5,617 nt of DNA from Zestomicrobium sp964482405 (lineage in GTDB: Archaea; Thermoproteota; Thermoprotei_A; Sulfolobales; NBVN01), in contig CAYZXH010000056.1 of NCBI GenBank assembly GCA_964482405.1, positions 1-5,617 on the forward strand, read 5' to 3'. Of the stretch, positions 1 through 3,432 are shown one piece after another. The first letter of the stretch is position 1; each line of letters begins with the position of its first letter. The notes beneath the pieces are model-generated. The model saw only the letters and a program-made list of their open reading frames with translations, ran no database searches and was not told where the DNA came from. Position numbers and translations under genes: made by a program.

Positions 1-153
1 GAGAAACACCACATACTAGTTGAGGGTGCCGCGGCACTCTCTGTTGCTGCCTACATGAAGAAAACGGCCTTCTTCGAGGGGAGAAAGACGGTCTTGCTGA
101 TTACTGGTTGTAGGATAGACTTGAAAACACTTAAGAAAATCCTTGAGGCTTAA
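1..153 (+). CDS. PLP-dependent threonine/serine dehydratase-like enzyme, C-terminal end (5' partial)
   Basis: The frame is open from the window edge to a TAA at 151-153, giving 50 residues. It contains ILVEGAAALSVAAYM followed by KTVLLITGCRIDLKTLKKIL. This order matches the C-terminal part of fold-type II PLP enzymes of the threonine dehydratase / serine racemase group, where an EGAGA segment is followed by a beta strand, an SGGN(I/V)D-type turn and a final helix. These enzymes deaminate threonine or serine to the 2-oxo acid in the cytoplasm. Here the turn reads TGCRID, so the usual Gly-Asn is Cys-Arg, which may mean altered substrate choice. A regulatory ACT domain is absent: the protein ends right after the catalytic fold. 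The lysine that binds PLP lies outside the window, so the exact reaction (threonine dehydratase, serine racemase or a threonine synthase relative) cannot be fixed. Confidence 0.75.
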   Translation, partial: EKHHILVEGAAALSVAAYMKKTAFFEGRKTVLLITGCRIDLKTLKKILEA

Positions 154-157
154 CGAC

Positions 158-925
158 CTAGTAATTTATTTCAATGACTATTTTCTTCTTATGAGGGTCA
201 ACCCCCTTCAAGGACGACGTAAATCCTTCTATTATGTATTTCAGCACGTTCTTAACGAACGGGTTCATATGTATCGGCTTGTCGTTTATTCTTAAGTTCA
301 CGTCAGATTTCACGGGGCACCAGAGTGTCTTGCCGGTAGCGCATGCCTTAACGAACGCTCTGCAAGATTCATAACCGCAGTACCCGCAGTTCGTTTTAGG
401 TGTTTGATTCTCGAGGAAATCCAGTAACCTAGTTTCTATGAAGTCTGTTAGTGGATCTACTTCAGCCTTCCTGAACACTCTAAGTGATTCACTTAGCTTG
501 AGTCTCACCTCCTCATCCTCAGACACTGCCGCGACCACGTTGCGAGCTACCTTACTCAATTCCTGGAATTCCCTCAAGTCATTAACGATTGCTACGACAT
601 CCCCAATCTCAGATTCTTTAAAGCCCTCTACCACGACTACAGGCGTGTTTAAGTACCTCAGAGAATACTCTAGGTCGTCTACCCAACCACTATAGAAGAG
701 GGCTCCCACCCCACTCGAAGAAACCAAGACTAGCTTAGCGCCAGCACCCACATACCTACTACTATCCTTACCTACCAAGTCAACGCGGTGACTAGAATGC
801 TTCACAACCCCCACGAAATACCCTCTGCTAACGAGTCTGGAAACTACTTGAGTGGCTATGGAGGTCTTCCCGCGTTTCCTACCGACTGATATGAATCGAA
901 TTACGTACGGGTTCACGCACACCAT
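158..925 (-). CDS. mobB: MobB-like molybdopterin-guanine dinucleotide biosynthesis GTPase with C-terminal 4Fe-4S domain
   Basis: A 255-aa protein in two parts. Residues 8-165 form a MobB-type P-loop fold: GRKRGKTS at 15-22 (Walker A), VGVVKHSSH at 38-46, the GKDSSRY segment at 52-58, and VVVVEGFKES at 96-105. MobB is a GTP-binding partner of MobA in adding a nucleotide to molybdopterin for molybdo- or tungsto-enzymes. Residues 178-204 carry cysteines 180, 183, 188 and 203 in the CxxCxxxxC...C spacing of the small FeS domain, which is expected to bind a 4Fe-4S cluster. The tail (208-255), with NPFVKNVL and a helix ending in SSLKGV, continues the FeS-linked region seen in archaeal MobB relatives. 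The Walker A loop is preceded by Val rather than the canonical first Gly, a degeneracy also seen in bacterial MobB. ATG at 925 suits a leaderless transcript, but GTG codons 2 and 4 are alternatives. The gene converges on the dehydratase with a 4-nt gap and diverges from the zinc-ribbon gene. Confidence 0.85.
   Translation of the reverse strand: MVCVNPYVIRFISVGRKRGKTSIATQVVSRLVSRGYFVGVVKHSSHRVDLVGKDSSRYVGAGAKLVLVSSSGVGALFYSGWVDDLEYSLRYLNTPVVVVEGFKESEIGDVVAIVNDLREFQELSKVARNVVAAVSEDEEVRLKLSESLRVFRKAEVDPLTDFIETRLLDFLENQTPKTNCGYCGYESCRAFVKACATGKTLWCPVKSDVNLRINDKPIHMNPFVKNVLKYIIEGFTSSLKGVDPHKKKIVIEINY
181..190 (+). terminator. T-rich tract downstream of the dehydratase gene
   Basis: TTTTCTTCTT lies 28 nt past the stop of the + strand dehydratase gene, inside the 3' end of the convergent mobB-like gene. 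Archaeal RNA polymerase terminates on T-rich non-template runs without needing a hairpin, so this is a candidate terminator. It also encodes the lysine-rich tail of the opposite gene, so the run may be coincidental. Confidence 0.3.
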
Positions 926-948
926 CCTCGATAAAGAGGTTTAAAGAC

Positions 949-956
949 TTAAATTT
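949..956 (-). promoter_or_regulatory. Candidate TATA box for the mobB-like gene
   Basis: On the minus strand an A/T-rich AAATTTAAG element is centred about 27 nt upstream of the ATG at 925. That is the archaeal TATA-to-start distance for a leaderless mRNA. No Shine-Dalgarno site sits at a usable distance from this ATG, which agrees with leaderless initiation. Confidence 0.45.
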
Positions 957-968
957 ACCTAACGAGTT

Positions 969-977
969 AATTATACA
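969..977 (+). promoter_or_regulatory. Candidate TATA box for the zinc-ribbon gene
   Basis: AATTATACA is centred about 26 nt upstream of position 999. Transcription starting near 999 would give a leader of about 15 nt carrying the GAGGTG ribosome-binding site and then the ATG at 1014. Together with the minus-strand box around 952 it forms a compact divergent promoter between the two genes. Confidence 0.5.
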
Positions 978-1000
978 TGGTTTAACCAATCGTAAAACAT

Positions 1001-1006
1001 GAGGTG
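1001..1006 (+). promoter_or_regulatory. Ribosome-binding site that decides the zinc-ribbon start
   Basis: GAGGTG is a six-base match to the crenarchaeal Shine-Dalgarno consensus (TGAGGTGATC). It ends 7 nt before the ATG at 1014. It lies inside the longer reading from ATG 999, so it favours 1014 as the real start. Confidence 0.65.
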
Positions 1007-1013
1007 TTGCTTA

Positions 1014-1217
1014 ATGAAGTGTCCGTTCTGTGGTTATGAAGGACCTGAAGAAAGCTTCAAGCTACTTAGGAATCCCTGGAAATTTAGGTTCTACGTAGTT
1101 AAGAGGATTCAATGCCCTAAGTGTGGCGGGATCTTCAACTACTATAGTGGTGTGACGAGCGAGGGGAGGAAATCAGAGTTCGTGATTAGGGTGAAGCCGA
1201 GAACTAAGGGTAACTGA
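1014..1217 (+). CDS. Small zinc-ribbon protein, unknown function
   Basis: From the ATG at 1014 the product is 67 aa, beginning MKCPFCGYEG. Two CxxC knuckles (Cys3/Cys6 and Cys34/Cys37) frame a one-zinc ribbon. Between them is an aromatic and basic stretch (NPWKFRFYVVKR), and after them comes a beta-rich tail (SEFVIRVKP). The two-knuckle plan and the CPKCGGIFNYY segment are typical of small archaeal zinc ribbons that bind nucleic acids or protein partners, but I do not recognise a specific named family. ATG 999 would add MRCCL, but the ribosome-binding site at 1001-1006 points to 1014. The gene has its own promoter, diverges from the mobB-like gene and is followed directly by a hairpin. It lacks the catalytic domain of TnpB, so it is not itself a transposase fragment on visible evidence. 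Confidence 0.8.
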   Translation: MKCPFCGYEGPEESFKLLRNPWKFRFYVVKRIQCPKCGGIFNYYSGVTSEGRKSEFVIRVKPRTKGN

Positions 1218-1243
1218 CCTCCTTCCCGTCCTGAAGGGAGAGG
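1218..1243 (+). repeat. Hairpin resembling an IS200/IS605 (TnpB) right-end stem-loop, possible element remnant or terminator
   Basis: Immediately after the TGA, the sequence folds as CTCCTTC (1219-1225), a 7-nt loop and GAAG-G-GAG (1233-1240) with one bulged base. An alternative 8-bp fold pairs 1218-1221 and 1224-1227 with 1236-1243. The CCCGTCCTGAAGGG...GGCTTTC wording recalls the stem-loop at the 3' end of archaeal IS200/IS605-type tnpB genes and their guide RNAs. No tnpB ORF or left end is visible nearby, so this would be a solo end or an insertion footprint. The family match is from memory, not alignment. It could equally be a plain 3'-end hairpin of the zinc-ribbon mRNA. Confidence 0.45.
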
Positions 1244-1260
1244 CTTTCAGTTGTAAGCTA

Positions 1261-1265
1261 TTTTT
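1261..1265 (+). terminator. T-run terminator of the zinc-ribbon gene
   Basis: TTTTT lies 18 nt downstream of the hairpin and 44 nt past the stop codon. It sits in the gap between two convergent genes, which fits an archaeal T-run terminator. Confidence 0.45.
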
Positions 1266-1315
1266 CAAAGTATAATCCTCGTTAAAGATTCCTCACAGCT
1301 TCACTTACTGTCTTA

Positions 1316-2241
1316 CTATCCCCGCGTTTTGAGAGCCTCCAGTAATTTCGTGACGCTAATTAAGTTCTTAGGTAGTCTAGCTCTGACGGTCTTCCTAGGG
1401 TCTACTACTTGACTTATCTCTAGATCCATGATCATGCTCGCGAGCATGTAGGCATCATTCCACTCAAGCCCTAAAACACGAGATACTGCTTCAACACCTA
1501 CCTCAACAGCTTCCTTAACGGCCTTCTCTAAATCCTCGTTAGAAACTAACACGAAGACCCAATCCCCGTACTCTAGAAGAGGCCATTTAGGTGCTGAGTT
1601 CTTGATGAGGTCTAAAACCACGGTGACCTTACCACTAACCTCACAACCAGTAACGCAGACCTCGCCATCACCCATCACAGCATGCAAGTCTCCTAACCCC
1701 GAATAAAGCTCCCTCAACCTCTACCGGAAGATATAGTGTTGAGCCCTCCGTCACATACCTAGTATCGAGATTCCCTCCATGCCTTCCGGGAACTCCCGTC
1801 GGTGTTCTCTCACTAGTCGCCACACCTATGACACCAACCATCTTTCTAGCATCAACTACTAATCCCCTGAAAATTACCTTATCCCCCACCACGTAGCATT
1901 TCCTGATTTTCGCTTCCTTAACTAAGTCTGGGAGTGCCCCCGGCTCCCGGAAGAGTTACTAAGACTCCCTCACCACCTACGTCAATTTTCAGTATCTTAA
2001 CTACTAGAGCGTCCCCGGGCTCAGCACCCTCAACGTATATGGGGCCTGTAGCAGGGTTGACAAAACTCCAATCAATTTGAGTAACTAGCTGTTCCTCACC
2101 AACTAACTGATTAGAGAAACAATCTTTAGTCTCGATCTCTACCACAGTCCCTAGCTTAACCCTGACCACCGGTTTCATGTCAGGTGAGAAAGCATAGAAT
2201 GTTTTTATGTTATCAACCTTAACCCTCCCTACGCTACCCAA
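1316..2241 (-). pseudogene. Acetamidase/formamidase family protein, split by two 1-nt homopolymer insertions
   Basis: Three consecutive frames together encode one complete FmdA/AmdA-family amidohydrolase, an enzyme class that releases ammonia from formamide or acetamide in the cytoplasm. Frame one (2241 to about 1942) carries FYAFSPDMKP and NPATGPIYVEGAEPGD. Frame two (about 1936 to 1701) carries EAKIRKC, MVGVIGVA and GRHGGNLD. Frame three (about 1696 to 1316) carries GDLHAVMGDGEV and the C-terminal helices. Removing one C from 1937-1941 restores PGAGALPDLVKEAKIRK. Removing one C from 1697-1700 restores GALFGLGDLHAVMGDGE. Both are the expected family wording. The repaired protein would be about 307 aa, normal for the family, with no other stop, so the damage is recent or is a sequencing error. 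The start used is TTG 2241; no in-frame ATG is nearby and the exact start is uncertain. If the breaks are real, the enzyme is inactive, because the metal-site motifs fall in frames two and three. Confidence 0.88.
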
Positions 2242-2320
2242 CCAAGCATCCCCGAAACTAAAAAGTTGCAGGGAAATAAGGCTGTTAGGGTGGGGTTGCT
2301 GGAACGCTTACGTGAATTAC

Positions 2321-2376
2321 TGAGTGTTAGTTTCGGCGTGCTCTCCCTGTAAGTAACCTAGTTACTCAAACACTCA
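2321..2376. repeat. Nested inverted repeats upstream of the 68-aa ORF
   Basis: TGAGTGTT (2321-2328) is the exact inverse complement of AACACTCA (2369-2376). Between them lies a second perfect pair, GTAAC (2353-2357) and GTTAC (2361-2365), around CTA. The structure ends next to the TATA-like CATATA and just before the small gene, so it could be an operator or a cruciform-forming site. The arms are short and chance is not excluded. Confidence 0.35.
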
Positions 2377-2381
2377 TATAG
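2374..2381 (+). promoter_or_regulatory. Candidate TATA box for the small helical protein
   Basis: TCATATAG is centred about 29 nt upstream of the TTG at 2407 and 32 nt upstream of the GTG at 2410. It is only about 5 nt upstream of the ATG at 2383. If it is the TATA box, the transcript starts inside the longest ORF and translation begins at 2407 or 2410. Confidence 0.35.
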
Positions 2382-2382
2382 T

Positions 2383-2589
2383 ATGACTGAGGATTCCTTA
2401 GCGGGGTTGGTGGTGTCGCGGTCAGATCTCTACATGTTGCTTAAAGCGATTGAGAGAGATGTTGAGGCTGTGTGTTTAGAGTTTGAGGAGAGTGAGGTGT
2501 GTAAGAGGATTACCTCAGTTATAAGAGCTTACATGAGGAAGGTCGAGGATAAAACAATATCGGAATTCCTGAGGAGTTATTTCTACTGA
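2383..2589 (+). CDS. Small acidic helical protein, unknown function
   Basis: The longest reading gives 68 aa from the ATG at 2383. The composition suggests two or three amphipathic helices: SDLYMLLKAIERDVEAVCLEFEE, then SEVCKRITSVIRAYMRKVED, then a short aromatic end (FLRSYFY). There is no signal peptide, membrane segment or metal-binding set; the two cysteines are far apart. No ribosome-binding site precedes the ATG, and the only TATA-like box is placed for a start at TTG 2407 or GTG 2410, which would give about 60 aa. I do not recognise a family. It converges on the winged-helix gene, the two overlapping by 7 nt at their stop codons. It lies in a patch of small regulatory-looking genes and might be a partner or effector of one of them, but nothing in the sequence proves this. 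Confidence 0.6.
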   Translation: MTEDSLAGLVVSRSDLYMLLKAIERDVEAVCLEFEESEVCKRITSVIRAYMRKVEDKTISEFLRSYFY

Positions 2590-2822
2590 AAACATCTAAC
2601 GAGACACTCAGCTAACGCCCTACCCTTCTCAGAAAGCCTTATCTTCCTCCCCTCCTCTTCCTCCACGACGAGACCTAAGGTAATAGCTTGTTTTAAAGCA
2701 TAGTATATCTGAGAACCGATAAACCTCCTAGCGTCGGTGAAGGTCGCTGACCCGCCACCCCTGCCTAGGAAGAGTAAGAGCCTCCCAGTAGTAGTTAAGA
2801 GTTCTTTCTCAAGCTCTGGCAC
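2583..2822 (-). CDS. Small winged-helix DNA-binding protein (predicted transcription regulator)
   Basis: A 79-aa protein starting at GTG 2822, nearly all of it one winged-helix domain. After an N-terminal helix (ELEKELLTTTGRLLLFL), a loop GRGGGSATF leads to a second helix, a recognition-like helix SQIYYALKQAITLGLV and a wing VEEEEGRKIRLSEKG. A closing helix (RALAECLVRC) may serve for dimerisation. The ordering is that of the small archaeal winged-helix regulators in which an LxEKG motif ends the wing; the ligand or target is unknown. The start is supported by GGTGATC on the minus strand (positions 2831-2825), a full match to the crenarchaeal ribosome-binding consensus 2 nt before the GTG, and by a TATA box further up. 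The gene is divergent from the 43-aa ORF and second winged-helix gene across the repeat-bearing region, so it may regulate that region and itself. Confidence 0.8.
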   Translation of the reverse strand: MPELEKELLTTTGRLLLFLGRGGGSATFTDARRFIGSQIYYALKQAITLGLVVEEEEGRKIRLSEKGRALAECLVRCFQ

Positions 2823-2840
2823 GCGATCACCGAATATAAT

Positions 2841-2881
2841 ACGTTAAGTCTTAATATAAGCTTCGCTAAGACGTAATACGT
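2841..2881. repeat. Imperfect inverted repeat flanking the winged-helix promoter
   Basis: ACGTTAAGTCTTA (2841-2853) and TAAGACGTAATACGT (2867-2881) are inverted copies, differing by a 2-nt gap and one mismatch. GTCTTA/TAAGAC is the perfect core. The 13-nt centre plus the inner arm edges hold the TATA box. A repressor binding both arms would block the promoter, as expected for an autoregulated winged-helix dimer. The right arm merges into the first direct repeat. Confidence 0.4.
2852..2859 (-). promoter_or_regulatory. Candidate TATA box of the minus-strand winged-helix gene
   Basis: On the minus strand TTATATTA is centred about 33 nt before the GTG at 2822. This puts transcription start close to the GGTGATC ribosome-binding site and gives a leader of roughly 8 nt. 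A second A/T box (2833-2840) is too close to the start to serve it. Confidence 0.45.
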
Positions 2882-2897
2882 ATAACGGAAAACAACA
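2871..2897. repeat. 27-bp direct repeat, copy 1
   Basis: This copy and the one at 2933-2959 match at 25 of 27 positions (differences at the 7th and 24th bases). The shared core is ACGTATAACGGAAAAC. Each copy starts with two ACGTA units 7 bp apart; in this copy the second is part of the perfect palindrome ATACGTAT. The flanks are unrelated, so it is a discrete site and not part of a longer duplication. Confidence 0.75.
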
Positions 2898-2932
2898 TTT
2901 ATTAACTTCTGAAATCGTTAATATATTGGTGA

Positions 2933-2959
2933 ACGTAAAACGTATAACGGAAAACGACA
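2933..2959. repeat. 27-bp direct repeat, copy 2
   Basis: Second copy, starting exactly 62 bp after the first, on the same strand and separated by a 35-bp A/T-rich stretch. With the inverted repeat to the left it gives a series of ACGT-containing sites between two DNA-binding-protein genes. Possible roles are operators, iterons of a replication origin, or a two-unit relic of an array. The strand-specific spacing and lack of a third copy argue against a working CRISPR array. Confidence 0.75.
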
Positions 2960-2987
2960 AAAAACAAGAAAAATAGACATAAGCTCC

Positions 2988-3119
2988 GTGAGCAAGTTTT
3001 GCGAAGTCCTAGCTGAAGCAGGGTTCGCGGTAAGCCCAGCGATAGTGAGGAAGTATATTAAGGAATTCTGTAGGGAGGGGGTGGCGCCTCATGAAGTATG
3101 CGAGGACTTCAAAACGTAA
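2988..3119 (+). CDS. Short 43-aa ORF overlapping the winged-helix gene
   Basis: An open frame runs from 2922 to the TAA at 3117-3119, and the only conventional start in it is GTG 2988. The product (MSKFCEVLAEAGF, then AIVRKYIKEFCREGV and PHEVCEDFKT) looks like two helices with a turn, and its codon use resembles that of the neighbours. It overlaps the start of the next gene by 29 nt in another frame, and that gene's ribosome-binding site lies inside it, so translation could be coupled. No ribosome-binding site precedes GTG 2988. A different frame opens at GTG 2929, with a well-placed TATA-like TTTATTAA (2898-2905), but stops at 2974-2976. One additional A in the run 2969-2973 would fuse the two into about 63 aa. 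It may therefore be a broken or miscalled gene. No family is recognised. Confidence 0.45.
   Translation: MSKFCEVLAEAGFAVSPAIVRKYIKEFCREGVAPHEVCEDFKT
3076..3083 (+). promoter_or_regulatory. Ribosome-binding site of the plus-strand winged-helix gene
   Basis: AGGGGGTG ends 7 nt before the ATG at 3091 and resembles the crenarchaeal GGAGGTG consensus. It supports that ATG although the start overlaps the preceding ORF. Confidence 0.5.
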
Positions 3120-3432
3120 GATTATTCAGGCATTAAGTAAGGTGATTCTTGAGAAGCTAGAGAAAAACTCGGGGGACACGGTAACCATCACAGTCAAGAA
3201 AGTTGTTGACGTCCTAGGCTTTGATAACCACGCTACGAGAACCGAGGTAGGCAAGGTTCTCGCCAGGCTCGAGAACCTAGGTTATTTTAGGAGGTGTAAT
3301 AAGGGGAGGCCTGCTAAGTACTTAGTTACTGGGAGGGGTTTGAGGTGGGTTAGGAGGGGGGATCCCTACTCAATTACCTCACGACACGCTCTAGGAAGGT
3401 GCTCAGCGCGTCGACGTAGAGAAAGCTTCTAG
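3091..3432 (+). CDS. Winged-helix DNA-binding protein (predicted transcription regulator)
   Basis: The reading from ATG 3091 gives 113 aa. Residues 1-87 fit a winged helix: helix RKIIQALSKVILEKLEK (9-25), strand TVTITV (30-35), helix KKVVDVLGF, recognition helix TRTEVGKVLARLENLGYF (49-66), then a basic wing RRCNKGRPAKYLVTG. The wing and recognition helix are rich in Arg and Lys, as expected for DNA contact. The last 23 residues (after RRGD) are odd: strongly basic, low in hydrophobics, and the final 30 nt are antisense to the end of the VirB4-like gene. A G6 run lies at 3356-3361. Losing one G would end the protein at TAG 3392-3394, about 100 aa, with no overlap. The gene is probably cotranscribed with the 43-aa ORF and sits next to the 27-bp repeats, which are plausible binding sites. 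Confidence 0.75.
   Translation: MKYARTSKRKIIQALSKVILEKLEKNSGDTVTITVKKVVDVLGFDNHATRTEVGKVLARLENLGYFRRCNKGRPAKYLVTGRGLRWVRRGDPYSITSRHALGRCSARRRRESF

Noticed and set aside
438..695. 85-aa plus-strand reading frame
   Set aside because: It is antisense to the mobB-like gene, low in complexity (Ser/Thr/Leu), and explained by that gene's codons read backwards.
1014..1217. Zinc-ribbon protein as the C-terminal remnant of a TnpB transposase
   Set aside because: It has its own promoter and ribosome-binding site, its cysteine spacing and the aromatic stretch do not follow the TnpB zinc ribbon, and the catalytic Asp/Glu motifs are absent.
1668..1892. Separate 74-aa gene starting at GTG 1892
   Set aside because: Its sequence (MVGVIGVA, GRHGGNLD, LYLPVEVEGALFG) is the middle of the acetamidase/formamidase protein; it is a frame segment and not an independent gene.
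2290..2352. Short plus-strand frame (GTG start, about 20 aa, ends LSVSFGVLSL)
   Set aside because: It is too short, has no ribosome-binding site or promoter at a sensible distance, and overlaps the inverted-repeat region; chance is the simpler explanation.
2871..2959. CRISPR array with 27-bp repeat and 35-bp spacer
   Set aside because: The repeat-spacer size is plausible, but there are only two copies, no leader and no cas gene, and the repeat lacks the usual crenarchaeal GAAAG-type end.
2871..2959. Archaeal origin recognition box (ORB)
   Set aside because: GGAAAAC is reminiscent of the ORB core, but the CCAGTGGAAAC wording and G-string are missing and no orc1/cdc6 gene is in view.
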